In this document: piece after piece, positions 1-8,873 of the stretch
How the letters are laid out: each line of letters begins with the position of its first letter
Position numbering within the stretch: the first letter of the stretch is position 1
Source: Bacillus sp. FJAT-26390
Lineage (GTDB): Bacteria; Bacillota; Bacilli; Paenibacillales; Paenibacillaceae
Length of the DNA: 64,000 bases
NCBI RefSeq assembly: GCF_001682865.1
Contig: NZ_MAQX01000037.1
Location: forward strand, 1 to 64,000
Direction: 5' to 3'
Program-made: the position numbers and the translations under genes
Notes under the pieces: generated by a model
What the model saw: the letters and a program-made list of their open reading frames with translations, nothing else
Told to the model about the DNA's origin: nothing
Database searches by the model: none

Positions 1-190
1 CTTGCCCACTATTGCAAGTGTTTTTCAAAATTAATTTCATTTTCTTTTCTTGGCCTCGCCTCAATCAATGAATCCGCTACCCTGCCACACAAAGCCTTTA
101 TTAGAAGAAACACATTCGCGGACGCAAATAACGCAGTAGAATGACCTGGATAACTACGATTATTCCCATCCGCCAAACCAGCAAAAAACC

Positions 191-1138
191 TTATTCATAT
201 TTCGCCATGATCTCCGAAAGAATCCCTTTCATACGCTCCACGAGCTCTGCCGGTTCTTTTACCGTCGCCTCGTTCCCTAAACCAATAAAGAAATTCGCAA
301 AAAACGATAGATCAACCTTTCGAATGCTGCCATCTAACCTGCCGCTGCCATCCTCATTTTTATAAAGCTTTGGAGAAGGCCATAATTCAGACTCGCAGCG
401 CCGAACCCCTTCCTTGCTTAGTTCAACATAAACAGGGATATACGCTTGCTCATTCTGAAAGAACGCATCTTGGTTGCCCAGGTGAACATGGCGAAAATCC
501 ATTGGCTGCAATCCCGAAGTGTCAAACACAGCTGTATGAATTCTGTCGCATCGGAACAACCGGGATTCCTCGCGAAGAAAACAATAGGCAGAACAGTACC
601 ACAGACCGTTGCTTGCATACACGCCAATCGGCTGTATTTGCCGGCTCGAGCGCCCTTCCCGCGATTCATATTCGATGAGAACTATTTTTTGCTGAATAGC
701 TCCTTCAAGCAAAATCGACAAACAGGGAGACTTCACTTGCCTTGCAGGCGTAAAAAAATCAAAGCGGTTTTTTAATTGATCGATACGATCCCGCACGTCG
801 CCAGGCATATAAAAGTAAAATTTGTTCAATGCCGATAAAGCCTCTGACTCAAAGGGAAGGTAGGAATAGTGGCGCAGAGCATGGCTTGCAAAAAAGATAG
901 CAACCGCCTCTTCCTCCGTAAACGCGATGGGAGGCAAAATTCTTTCGTTGAGCACCTGATAGCCGCCATGAGGCCCCACCTCTGAATAAAGGGGCACGCC
1001 CAGCTCGCTCAGCTCCTGCAAGTCTCTTAAAATAGTCCGGGTTGACACTTCAAATTCATCGGCTAGCTCTTTCACCGTAAACTTGCGCTTCCGGTTAACG
1101 GTCATCATCAATTCGATCAGTCGTTTCGATTTGGACAT
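191..1138 (-). CDS. YafY-type WYL-domain transcriptional regulator
   Basis: A 315-residue DNA-binding regulator. Residues about 8-60 form an HTH_11 winged helix (VSTRTILRDLQELSELGVPL, then the GGYQ wing), and residues about 140-210 form a WYL ligand-sensing domain (GLWYCSAYCF, FRCDRIH; the WYL triad reads WYC here). A WYL C-terminal extension follows. The length is normal for YafY/YobV-type proteins. It is divergent from the DinB gene at 1258, and an inverted repeat TGACA-N5-TGTCA lies between them, so control of itself and of that neighbour is likely. The ligand is unknown. Confidence 0.9.
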   Translation of the reverse strand: MSKSKRLIELMMTVNRKRKFTVKELADEFEVSTRTILRDLQELSELGVPLYSEVGPHGGYQVLNERILPPIAFTEEEAVAIFFASHALRHYSYLPFESEALSALNKFYFYMPGDVRDRIDQLKNRFDFFTPARQVKSPCLSILLEGAIQQKIVLIEYESREGRSSRQIQPIGVYASNGLWYCSAYCFLREESRLFRCDRIHTAVFDTSGLQPMDFRHVHLGNQDAFFQNEQAYIPVYVELSKEGVRRCESELWPSPKLYKNEDGSGRLDGSIRKVDLSFFANFFIGLGNEATVKEPAELVERMKGILSEIMAKYE

Positions 1139-1165
1139 TATCGTACTCCGTTATTTTTATATTCA

Positions 1166-1180
1166 TGACAATCCCTGTCA
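1166..1180. promoter_or_regulatory. Inverted repeat, probable operator of the WYL regulator
   Basis: TGACAATCCCTGTCA has perfect 5-bp arms around a 5-bp spacer. It lies between the divergent WYL-regulator and DinB genes. A weak -10-like TATAAG follows at 1185-1190 on the DinB side. Operator function is inferred from position and symmetry. Confidence 0.45.
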
Positions 1181-1257
1181 CTATTATAAGCTACAATAAA
1201 AAACGAGCCTAGTCGAATTACTGCGTTATACCCATTTCAAATGAGGAGTGAAAGCAC

Positions 1258-1743
1258 ATGCAAGCCGTTAACGAAATCAAAGCACTATTGCTCGAGGAAT
1301 TGGACCATATCGTAAAAACGTCCGCTCATTTAATCCGCAAAATCTCGCCTGAGCACTGGGATTACAGACCACAGCCAACTATGAGATCCCTGCTGGAATT
1401 GGTGGAGCATCTCGTATCTGTCCCTTCATCCGACCTACTGATTCTTCAGGAGAGCAGTGAACCGGCCATTCGCAAGCTGGAAGCGGATATTGCTGAAGAT
1501 AATGACAAGGAAGCATTGATTGCTTGGATGGTTTCTGGCATGGATCAGGTCAGAAAATATATGGAAGAGCTTCCCGAAGAGGAATTCCTCCATAAAAAAA
1601 CAAAGCCGTTTTATTTGGAGCATGGCTCGGTTCAAGCCAAATGGTTGATCGAGATTACAACCCACGCACAGCATCACCGCGCACAGATGTTCACCTATAT
1701 GAAAACATTAAGCTACGAGATCAACATGTTTGATTTGTACTAA
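1258..1743 (+). CDS. DinB family protein
   Basis: A 161-residue four-helix DinB/YfiT-like protein. The three-histidine metal site is visible: His51 (LVEHLVS), then His136 and His140 (THAQHHRAQ). Family members are metal-dependent thiol-transferase-like or stress-linked proteins, but the substrate here is unknown. An AGGAG site precedes the ATG. It is transcribed away from a WYL regulator, a common arrangement for DinB genes. Confidence 0.88.
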   Translation: MQAVNEIKALLLEELDHIVKTSAHLIRKISPEHWDYRPQPTMRSLLELVEHLVSVPSSDLLILQESSEPAIRKLEADIAEDNDKEALIAWMVSGMDQVRKYMEELPEEEFLHKKTKPFYLEHGSVQAKWLIEITTHAQHHRAQMFTYMKTLSYEINMFDLY

Positions 1744-1773
1744 GCAAAAGCAAAGCAAAACCCCTCACACCAT

Positions 1774-1810
1774 AAAGGCTCTGCTCGCAGTCTATGCGGC
1801 AGAGCTTTTG
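1774..1810. terminator. Bidirectional terminator between DinB and SpeE-like genes
   Basis: An AAAGGCTCTGC arm pairs with GCAGAGCTTTT around a 14-nt loop. A/T runs flank both sides, between the convergent genes ending at 1743 and 1811. Confidence 0.75.
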
Positions 1811-2566
1811 TCATCCTATCGTTCCCTGCTTATCCACCATCACATGTCCTCTTCCCAGCTCGGTTTCAATAAAACCTGCCATTGCTTGCTGCTGATAATC
1901 GATGGTTTTATTACTCCCGATCACAATGATATTTCGCATAGCTGACGTATCCTTGCCGGGCAGCGAAAATGCTTTGGCATACGGATAAGATTCTACTAAG
2001 GTAGAATAAATGGCATTCATTAATCTATCATTCTTGATTTTCCCCATTAGATTCAAAATAATAGATCCTCTGGCATCGAGCTTTTTTTGCGTCATACCGA
2101 AAAATTCCGCCGTTGTTAAATGAACGGGAGTGCCTTCCTTGGTGAAGGCGTCCACAATAATATAATCGAGCGAATCCGGCTCTTCCCCGCTAAGAATCTG
2201 GCGGCCATCCCCGATTACGACATTGTCGCGGCGATAATCAAAATACGCTCTGCTTAGCTCCACTACTTTTTCATCGATTTCCGCTACTTTAACTTGTTTG
2301 TCAGCGTAATGTCCGGCGATCGTCCCGATGCCATGCCCAATCATAAACAAGCTTTTGAACGACGGATGATTGCACTCCATCAAATGGATAATCGCTCGCG
2401 GATATTCAAGCACGATTCGCTTCGGGTCCTTCAGATCGATTGCCCCTTGCACCGCATCGTCCGAAAATTGCAAAAAACGAAATTTGCCTGTCTCCCCATA
2501 CAGAGAGTTAGCGTCATAAACCGAAATCTCTTGCGTTAATGTCTTTTCCGTTGCTAAGCGATACAA
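1811..2566 (-). CDS. Spermidine-synthase-like SAM-dependent methyltransferase
   Basis: A 251-residue class I Rossmann protein of the SpeE-like group. It has a glycine-rich SAM/dcSAM loop (GHGIGTIAGHY, about residue 77), an acidic strand end (VAEIDEKVVELSR) and the DGRQILSG...DYIIVDAF block typical of spermidine synthase homologues. At about 250 residues it lacks the usual N-terminal beta-domain arrangement of true SpeE, so it may be a methyltransferase or an orphan synthase. A TTG start is chosen because AGAAGGAG sits about 10 nt upstream. It is last in the group 3454-1811 (VOC, GNAT, this gene). Confidence 0.8.
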   Translation of the reverse strand: MYRLATEKTLTQEISVYDANSLYGETGKFRFLQFSDDAVQGAIDLKDPKRIVLEYPRAIIHLMECNHPSFKSLFMIGHGIGTIAGHYADKQVKVAEIDEKVVELSRAYFDYRRDNVVIGDGRQILSGEEPDSLDYIIVDAFTKEGTPVHLTTAEFFGMTQKKLDARGSIILNLMGKIKNDRLMNAIYSTLVESYPYAKAFSLPGKDTSAMRNIIVIGSNKTIDYQQQAMAGFIETELGRGHVMVDKQGTIG

Positions 2567-2587
2567 TCGATCGATCTCCTTCTGTTA

Positions 2588-3049
2588 TTATTCACGCCTT
2601 ATCTTTTTCTGGAAGCTAGTGAGCGACAGACGTTCTTCTACTTCTATTACACCGGTCTCGAAAAAGCCGTTTGACGTGTATAAATGGATGGCTGGCGCGT
2701 TTTTGGAACCTGTTGAAACGATGAGGGTATGATAATCCCCTTCGAGATTTTCGACGTAACGAAGCAGCTTCTGGGCAATTCCCTTCCTAAAATGATCGGG
2801 ATGCACGAGCAATCGATGAATATCGATCTCGCTGCCCTCAGCCTTTATAGCAATTGCCCCGCACAATTCATCTTCTATGTAATAGCCATAAAAGGTTTCT
2901 CCGCATGCGAGCAAAGTATCCACTGTGTCCTTTAAGGGCGGTATTTCATCAAAATCAATTAACGCCGCCTCTACCTTATAGGCTGGGATTTGAATGTTTA
3001 ACATTTTCTCTGCAAGAGCTCGGTTTGTAATATCGATTTCTTTAATCAA
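2588..3049 (-). CDS. GNAT family N-acetyltransferase
   Basis: A GNAT-fold acetyltransferase of about 153 residues. Motif A is visible as HRLLVHPDHFRKGIAQKLL, the acetyl-CoA pyrophosphate loop, followed by the C-terminal motif NAPAIHLYTSNGFFETG. The TTG at 3049 is preferred because GGGAGG sits 7 nt upstream; an ATG at 3064 has no ribosome site and overlaps that motif. It is probably co-transcribed with the VOC gene upstream and the SpeE-like gene downstream. The acceptor substrate is unknown. Confidence 0.87.
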   Translation of the reverse strand: MIKEIDITNRALAEKMLNIQIPAYKVEAALIDFDEIPPLKDTVDTLLACGETFYGYYIEDELCGAIAIKAEGSEIDIHRLLVHPDHFRKGIAQKLLRYVENLEGDYHTLIVSTGSKNAPAIHLYTSNGFFETGVIEVEERLSLTSFQKKIRRE

Positions 3050-3070
3050 GGCTGATCCTCCCATTTTCGA

Positions 3071-3454
3071 TTATTCCACATCGTTGGACACTTCCAGTAA
3101 ATTCATATCCGGATCGCGAAAATAAACGGACTCGATCTTGCCGATCGCTCCCGTCCTAAAAACCGGGCCTTCCTCCACTGCTACGCCGCATTCGGCTAAA
3201 TGCCGAATCACTTCAGGCAGCGGCAGCGCTGTAATAAAGCATAGGTCCGCTGATCCCGCAGCCGGCGTTGCTGCTTTCGGTTCAAATTCTTCTCCCAATT
3301 GATGCAGGTTGATTTTTTGATTTCCGAATTGCAGCGCCTTTCTTCCTTCCCCAAAAGTAATCACCTTCATGCCCATCACCTTGCTGTAAAAATCACAAGA
3401 CGCCGCAACACTCTGAACCGTGAGAACAAGATGATCCAATCGATCCATAATCAT
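3071..3454 (-). CDS. VOC family (glyoxalase/dioxygenase-fold) protein
   Basis: A 127-residue vicinal-oxygen-chelate protein with two beta-alpha-beta-beta-beta units: LDHLVLTVQS at the start and ESVYFRDPDMNLLEVS at the end. The likely metal ligands are the first His and the terminal Glu. The single-domain length fits lyase, fosfomycin-resistance-like or ring-cleavage members, and nothing selects among these. GAGGAGG precedes the ATG. It is first of three same-strand genes. Confidence 0.88.
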   Translation of the reverse strand: MIMDRLDHLVLTVQSVAASCDFYSKVMGMKVITFGEGRKALQFGNQKINLHQLGEEFEPKAATPAAGSADLCFITALPLPEVIRHLAECGVAVEEGPVFRTGAIGKIESVYFRDPDMNLLEVSNDVE

Positions 3455-3489
3455 AAAAAATCCTCCTCGCTAGCGCGCCGCTATTCCCA

Positions 3490-4380
3490 TCACTTTGCAT
3501 CCGTACGTACTTCTCCGTCAATCGGCATAATGACCACATTCGCATATTGTTTATCCGTATAACGATTAATGACTCCTAGCTCCGTATATTTACCCGTGCT
3601 ATCCACTGAACCATAGGTCAGCATATCAGCCATAAAGTTATCCGTGAACGTGATCGACTCGCCAAACGGCTTCGGTTCCTCTCCGGCTTGGCCGTTTTTG
3701 CCTAACGTATCCTTCTGCCACTTTATTTCAGCAATACCCTTAGCGTTGATTACCACATACGTTTCTAAACCTTTATACGAAATAAAATAGCGGAGCGCTT
3801 CCCCTTTAGGGAATGTGTAGGTCGTTGAAAATCCTTCGCCATAAGGCTCGATCTCTTTGCCATTATTTATCCGAGTCAATTTAATGGCAAGCGCCCGCGC
3901 TTTCGCAAGGTCGCCGCTTTTCAAAGTATTAAACTGCTCATCGCCGGTTGGGGTCCGGACAATGATATATTTTGCGCTGCTGTCGTAATCAACTTTACCG
4001 CCGAGCGTCTCGGTTACGAAACGAACGGGAATGTAAGTACGCCCTGCCTTCACGGTGACAGGTGCATCCAGCTTCACATCTTTGCCGTTTACTTCCGCTG
4101 TTTTCAAACCATTTTTTAGAAGCACCGTCATTTTCTTGACCGGATTGTTGATGATAATGGTCTTTGTTGCTGTCTCATAGGAATAAATAAATGATTTAGG
4201 GTCGTTAAAAGCCCGAAGCTGAACCATCGTTCTGTCGTTTACAATCAACATGTCTTCTTGGTAAACGCCGTTAATGAACATTTTTGACGGCTTCGCTGGC
4301 GCTGCCATGCCGGTGGCGCCCGCTGACAAAACGCCTGCTACCGTTAATGCGGCAGCTGCCGTTTTCAGAAACTTTTTCAC
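3490..4380 (-). CDS. Secreted stalk-domain (copper amine oxidase N-terminal-like) protein
   Basis: A 296-residue exported protein with a signal peptide of about 27 residues (MKKFLKTAAAALTVAG... ending near GMAAPAK). It is followed by a copper amine oxidase N-terminal-like stalk domain (residues about 33-145) with the family signature GRTYIPVRFVTETLGG. The C-terminal half, about 150 residues, is not recognised. Such domains occur in many Paenibacillus cell-surface proteins without any amine oxidase catalytic domain, and none is present here. A binding or scaffold role is inferred. Confidence 0.85.
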   Translation of the reverse strand: MKKFLKTAAAALTVAGVLSAGATGMAAPAKPSKMFINGVYQEDMLIVNDRTMVQLRAFNDPKSFIYSYETATKTIIINNPVKKMTVLLKNGLKTAEVNGKDVKLDAPVTVKAGRTYIPVRFVTETLGGKVDYDSSAKYIIVRTPTGDEQFNTLKSGDLAKARALAIKLTRINNGKEIEPYGEGFSTTYTFPKGEALRYFISYKGLETYVVINAKGIAEIKWQKDTLGKNGQAGEEPKPFGESITFTDNFMADMLTYGSVDSTGKYTELGVINRYTDKQYANVVIMPIDGEVRTDAK

Positions 4381-4571
4381 TATAATCGCCTCCTCATTTG
4401 CAGATATAACATAGACGCTTGTTACTAACGCAAAGTTACTCTTCCGCCATAATTAAGAATTAGCTTTCTGTTTCTCGCAGATAAGAAATTACTCATTATT
4501 TTTTTCTTGACCATTCAGTGTCCTTGATGAATAAAATGGACGAAGAGCAAGCTTTCTTTTTTTGTATTTTC

Positions 4572-4626
4572 CGGACTAATCAGTCCGATATTTTTTTTGA
4601 CTTTTCCAGACCAGTTAGTCTAGAAT
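4572..4626 (+). promoter_or_regulatory. TetR-type double operator and sigma-A promoter of the efflux remnant
   Basis: Two related near-palindromes, CGGACTAATCAGTCCG (4572-4587) and AGACCAGTTAGTCT (4608-4621), flank and overlap a promoter with TTGACT at 4597-4602, an 18-bp spacer and TAGAAT at 4621-4626. This is the layout expected for a TetR-family repressor controlling a drug-efflux gene. No tetR gene is adjacent. Confidence 0.6.
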
Positions 4627-4642
4627 AGACAACCCTTTTTAT

Positions 4643-5182
4643 ATGCAGCAGGCGCTTCATTATACGGCAGTTCAGTCCGGTCTTGGATTTTTGCCGCTCA
4701 CTTTAAGCGCGCTCTTAGGAGCAAAGCTAGTCAATCGTGTGCTAAGCGCATTTGGAATAGCGGGAACGCTTGGCAGCGGCATGGCGCTCGGGGCAGCTGG
4801 TTTTATGCTCCTTACCCAGCTTTCGCCTCATGGAACGTTCTGGGGATTTCTCCCCGGCATATTAATTGCTGGACTTGGCCAGGCAATCGTATTCACAACA
4901 ATGTTTATTGCAGCCGGAACAGGCATTGAGCCAAAGGATCAAGGGGTATCCTCTGCTATCGTTTCAACAGGCCAGCAAATAGGCAGCGCGATTGGGCTTG
5001 CCATCATCATGGCTATCGTTACGGCGGCAACAACAGCAGATTCCGCACTGGAAGCTCAAACGCCAGAGATGCTGACCCATTCTATTCAGCTCGCCTTTTA
5101 CACGAGTGCGGCGTTTGCTTTAATTGGCGTGATCGTCGCATTCGTTATGCTTCGGAACAAAAAAACGTCAGCAAAGCAATAA
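4643..5182 (+). pseudogene. DHA2 (EmrB/QacA) MFS transporter, 5'-truncated remnant
   Basis: An ORF of 179 residues that matches only the last third of a 14-helix DHA2 drug/H+ antiporter. It begins inside the motif normally found in the middle of the protein (QQALHYTAVQSGLGFLPLT) and runs through about five membrane helices (GLGQAIVFTTMFIAAGTGI, STGQQIGSAIGLAIIMAIV, the last near AFALIGVIVAFVMLR). The ATG lies only 17 nt after the promoter -10 box and has no ribosome site. A deletion seems to have fused the operator/promoter directly to the 3' third of the gene. It is probably non-functional. Confidence 0.8.
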
Positions 5183-5277
5183 ATGTCTAGTGATACGAAA
5201 AGAGAATGGAGGTTGTGAGAGGATATTTATGGATACTACTAGAATAGATTCAGTAGACCATATCTAGGAGTGAACCT

Positions 5278-5946
5278 ATGAGTATCTCTACTTATCCGGA
5301 GTTCGTAAAGCTTGTTGGCGAATATAAGATTTTCCCTTTTTCCGATCTGATTCCTGACCATCCCTCCCTATCCGCACTCGTTCCGAGCGACAGCTGGCAT
5401 ACCGAAACGGAGTTTGACCCATGGCCATGGCGCGTCAAAATCGTAAAGGATGAGCATGCGGCATACGGCAAGTTTTTTGGCAGCAAAGCATCCTTTATTC
5501 ATATTGACCTGTTTCCATACATCCAGCCGCTGCTGACGCTTGGAAAAAGCGTGGATGAGCGATATAACAACGGTCTTATGTCGCAGCACGCCAAAAACAT
5601 CTATCATATCGTCAAGGAAGCCGGCAATATCGATTCGCGTCTACTTCGCAAAGAGAGCCAGCTTACGGCCAAGGAGCAGAAAAAAGATTACGACCGGGCG
5701 CTGGTCGAGCTTCAGAACTTCGCGGATATTGTCATTACCGGTGCGCAGGAAAGTGATTTTGAAGGCGGCTGGAGCAGCATGTGCTTTGAAAGCTCCGGCC
5801 ACTGGCTGCAAGCCACACTCGGCAAAGAGCTGCCCGCGACCGACGATTTATCAGAGGTCAGAGGGATCGTCAAAGCGGAGCTGAGCGAGGTTTGTTCAGA
5901 GAAAGCGTTAAAATATTTGGATAAAAAGCTGCGTCTAAGCGTATAG
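5278..5946 (+). CDS. AlkZ-related protein (hypothetical)
   Basis: A 222-residue soluble protein. The block WHTETEFDPWPWRVKIV...YGKFFGSKASFI resembles proteins annotated as AlkZ-related, that is, distantly like the AlkZ/YcaQ DNA-glycosylase winged-helix group. That link is from memory and moderate. It lacks the length (about 370 residues) of true AlkZ, so glycosylase activity should not be assumed. TAGGAG lies 7 nt before the ATG. A strong terminator follows, so it is probably monocistronic. Confidence 0.75.
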   Translation: MSISTYPEFVKLVGEYKIFPFSDLIPDHPSLSALVPSDSWHTETEFDPWPWRVKIVKDEHAAYGKFFGSKASFIHIDLFPYIQPLLTLGKSVDERYNNGLMSQHAKNIYHIVKEAGNIDSRLLRKESQLTAKEQKKDYDRALVELQNFADIVITGAQESDFEGGWSSMCFESSGHWLQATLGKELPATDDLSEVRGIVKAELSEVCSEKALKYLDKKLRLSV

Positions 5947-5954
5947 CGAAAAAC

Positions 5955-6009
5955 AAAGGGAGGTGCTTGCCATTAGCAAAAACTAATGAGCCGAGCATCT
6001 CCCTTTATT
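5955..6009. terminator. Bidirectional terminator between AlkZ-related and MCP genes
   Basis: A long hairpin: AAAGGGAG...CTCCCTTT forms the outer stem and CATTAG-CAAAAA-CTAATG the inner stem. It ends in TTTATTTG on the plus strand and has an A-rich left flank. It serves the convergent genes. Confidence 0.8.
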
Positions 6010-6074
6010 TGATTCAGCCTAATCTTTTTCGATAGCTGGCCGTAACCTTTCTTGAGCCGTTTGTACAACTCGAT

Positions 6075-7832
6075 TCAAACATTTACCTGTGCGATAGCTT
6101 GTCTCATATCCTCCGTGTTGGCGCTGAGCACGGCAGACGCTTCATGCACCTGCTTCATCATACCGAGCTGCTTGGCGGTCAGATCTTGAATGCGCTCAGT
6201 CATTTCGGATACTCCGCTAGCGATGTAAGCAATGTTGCTTACGGTAGCCGCGACCTCCTCGGACCCGGCGGTTAATTGCTCGGTTGTTGCGGAGACCTCC
6301 ATAATTTGCTCGCTTACGAGGCGGAACGACTCCACGGTATGCTCGAACGATTCCGCGGCTTCGCCCGATAAGGAGACACCTTCGCCAATATCCTTCGAGA
6401 CTTTCTCCATCTCATCGCTAATTTTACTTGAAAAAGCTTCAATATGGCTTAGCAGCTCGGTTATCTGCTCGACAGAGGAAGCGGATGCGTCCGCCAGCTT
6501 GCGCACCTCATTGGCTACAACCATAAAACCTGAACCATGCTCTCCCGCCCTTGCGGCTTCGATGGATGCATTTAAAGCAAGGAGCTTCGTCTGATCGGCA
6601 AACTCGCGAACCGAACCGATGACAAGTCCAATCTCCCCTGTATAGCCATTTAGCTTTCTTGCAATATCAAGCGTCTGATCGGTTGATTCCGAAATGCTTC
6701 TAATCTGATTATTGAGCTGCTTCATAGCAAATTCGCCTGACTGCGCGATTTCCAGTGACTGAACCGCAGCGCTGGAGACGGTTGAAGAAGATTCGGCAAT
6801 TCTTACGATGCCCTGTGCGATTTCCTCCATCGCTTGCGCGCTGTCATCCGCACTCGTCTTCTGGATATGTGCGCCTTCATAGATTTGCTGAACCGATCCG
6901 TTCATCGTCTCGCCCATGGTCAACATCTGATCGGCACTGCTGGCAAAAGATTGCGAGGACGTCACAAGCTGCTCCGATGTTTTCTCGACGTTGACGACCA
7001 CTCCGCGCACTCTTTCCGTTAAATGCTCGGACATCATGAGCATGGCCTTGTACACGGTTCCGATTTCATCCATGGACTTTACAGGCTTTGCCCGCAAAAT
7101 CGCATTCGCCTCCGCCAAATCTCCGACAGCCATCTTCTCCGCGCTAGCCTTGACGGTTTGCAGGGGCAGCAGCGAGCGTCGAACAAACCATACGATCGCT
7201 CCGATCAAAACGATGGTGACAACGAGCATCATCATATAGAGAGGCATGCTCTCCCATATCACATTTGTCGCAAGCTGCTCAAATACAGCCGCATCCGTAT
7301 CGATGCCTATTGCGCCTACAACGGCGCCGCTTGCATCTTTTAGCGGTACGTAAGCCGATAGATAAGAGCCGTATACCGGGTTTTTAATAAGCGGCGAGCT
7401 TGCGTTTTTGCCGGCAAAAACGAGCTCGGCAGCCGCAGCAGGCATATCCGTCACCTCATCAATGGGCGATGCGGATTCATCATCTTTAGGAAGGCCGTCG
7501 ATCATAATTCTCGGCTCCCGATTTTCATCCAGACGGACAAAATATACATACCGGGCGCCTATCTTCGTACGGAACTGAGCAAGCTCTTGGCGCAGCGACC
7601 AATATAGCTCCGTCTCCTGCGGCTGCTTAAGGAATTCGGCAAACCGATCCGCTTGCAGCGTAACGGCATAGCTCTCCGCGATCCGTATATTATAGCTGTT
7701 AATCGCCTCTTCAACAGCAGACTTCGTTTGTGTAACTTGAGTGCCAATATAGCCTCCCGCAATCAAAACCATGACTACGATCATCGCACATAAAATACGT
7801 ACAATCAGATGCTTTCTCAATATTGTTACCAT
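6075..7832 (-). CDS. Methyl-accepting chemotaxis protein
   Basis: A membrane chemoreceptor of about 585 residues. TM1 is about 8-30, an extracytoplasmic Cache-like sensor spans about 31-195 (RYVYFVRLDENREPRIMIDG, VVGAIGIDTD), TM2 is about 197-217, and a HAMP region and long coiled-coil signalling domain follow. The hairpin tip LLALNASIEAARAGEHGSGF is intact, so coupling to CheA/CheW is expected. The ATG at 7832 is chosen because AGAGGAG lies upstream of it; the ATG at 7862 has no ribosome site. It is monocistronic. The ligand is unknown; this type of sensor often binds small organic acids. Confidence 0.92.
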   Translation of the reverse strand: MVTILRKHLIVRILCAMIVVMVLIAGGYIGTQVTQTKSAVEEAINSYNIRIAESYAVTLQADRFAEFLKQPQETELYWSLRQELAQFRTKIGARYVYFVRLDENREPRIMIDGLPKDDESASPIDEVTDMPAAAAELVFAGKNASSPLIKNPVYGSYLSAYVPLKDASGAVVGAIGIDTDAAVFEQLATNVIWESMPLYMMMLVVTIVLIGAIVWFVRRSLLPLQTVKASAEKMAVGDLAEANAILRAKPVKSMDEIGTVYKAMLMMSEHLTERVRGVVVNVEKTSEQLVTSSQSFASSADQMLTMGETMNGSVQQIYEGAHIQKTSADDSAQAMEEIAQGIVRIAESSSTVSSAAVQSLEIAQSGEFAMKQLNNQIRSISESTDQTLDIARKLNGYTGEIGLVIGSVREFADQTKLLALNASIEAARAGEHGSGFMVVANEVRKLADASASSVEQITELLSHIEAFSSKISDEMEKVSKDIGEGVSLSGEAAESFEHTVESFRLVSEQIMEVSATTEQLTAGSEEVAATVSNIAYIASGVSEMTERIQDLTAKQLGMMKQVHEASAVLSANTEDMRQAIAQVNV

Positions 7833-8012
7833 ACGCTGGCTTCTCCTCTGCGCCCTTCCCATGCGGGCTGATGATATTTTGCTATAATTTTCATCATACC
7901 ACCATTTTTCGACATAAGGGAGAAATATACCAAACTTTATACGCTATCAAAATAGTTCTTTAGCATCGTGAAATAGTCCATTGGAATGAGTTTCTCTCAT
8001 CATTAAACGAAG

Positions 8013-8044
8013 AGGCCGCCAGCCTCTTACGGCTAACGGCCTCT
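8013..8044 (-). terminator. Terminator overlapping the end of the AAC(3)-like gene
   Basis: GAGGCCG...CGGCCTC arms, with an AGCCTCTTACGGCT inner segment, overlap the stop codon at 8033-8035. A short TTCGTTT tail follows on the minus strand. Confidence 0.5.
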
Positions 8045-8848
8045 ATTTTCTTCCATCCATTTTACGCCAAAATCGACTAGTTCCTTCATCGGCATGAGCA
8101 GAGCGTCGGCGTTGCCCACCTTTCCTCTCCGAACATAACCCGTTTCCCGCTCAAAAGCTTCGCCAATCTGATCGAAATCATCCGAATCAAAATCGATATC
8201 TTGAAAATCAACCCACTGCTTCTCTCCATCTGCCAAAACCGGCGCTTTACTGATGATCTCCGTTTTGCCCTTGTAATTCGCACGATACTCAGCCAAATGC
8301 AAGGAGGTATTCCGATTATGGGTTACGCCTAGCAGCAGCACCCAGCCATTCGCCTCATAAAGCCTTGCTAAAGGGGATTGTTCGCTCAGGCTGTATGCCA
8401 AGCTATGATTGGCTGTCATGCTGTCTTTCTTAGAGCCCCATGCGGCAAAGGAGACTTGGGGATGGTTGCTCCGCATGACGCCGTTTTGTTTGCGGAAGCA
8501 TTCGTTTATCGCCCCCATGCCTCTGCAAGGGGTTAGATCCGCCTCAAAAGCGGGCATCGATTGCTTGATCGGCTCCCACCATGATTCTCTAACGGGAGGG
8601 TATCGCCAGTTCGTAGGGTCAGATAGGTCACCCGTATGCGTAGGCATGACAAGTGTGCCACTGCTGCCCAGTAATTCCTCGATCGCCAAAATAACGGCAA
8701 CCGGCCCGCCATTTACATATCCGCCTAACGCCTTCATGGAGGAGTGCATCATAAGCGACATCTCCGATGTGACGCCCAGCTTGGCAAAATCCGATTTTAA
8801 TGTCTCTACCGTTAATAAATCACCTTGAATTTCTTCCATATGGATCAC
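8033..8848 (-). CDS. AAC(3)-family aminoglycoside-type N-acetyltransferase
   Basis: A protein of about 271 residues in the Antibiotic_NAT/AAC(3) fold. Recognisable blocks are MMHSSMKALGGYVNGGP, GTLVMPTHTGDLSDPTNW and RSNHPQVSFAAWG, with the conserved His of the acetyl-CoA site. Chromosomal relatives (YokD/BA2930-like) acetylate the 3-amino group of some aminoglycosides or unknown amines, so resistance is possible but unproven. The GTG at 8848 is preferred (AAGAAG 7 nt upstream); TTG 8854 and ATG 8839 are alternatives. It lies 25 nt downstream of a lipoprotein gene, probably the same transcript. Confidence 0.88.
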   Translation of the reverse strand: MIHMEEIQGDLLTVETLKSDFAKLGVTSEMSLMMHSSMKALGGYVNGGPVAVILAIEELLGSSGTLVMPTHTGDLSDPTNWRYPPVRESWWEPIKQSMPAFEADLTPCRGMGAINECFRKQNGVMRSNHPQVSFAAWGSKKDSMTANHSLAYSLSEQSPLARLYEANGWVLLLGVTHNRNTSLHLAEYRANYKGKTEIISKAPVLADGEKQWVDFQDIDFDSDDFDQIGEAFERETGYVRRGKVGNADALLMPMKELVDFGVKWMEENRGR

Positions 8849-8873
8849 GACCAATCTTCTTCAAATGAGTCAC

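Noticed and set aside
1..190. Possible partial gene at the left edge
   Set aside because: Only short frames with no recognisable protein; too little sequence to call.
370..775. Plus-strand ORFs over the WYL regulator
   Set aside because: Antisense shadows of a well-supported gene, with no family motif or ribosome site.
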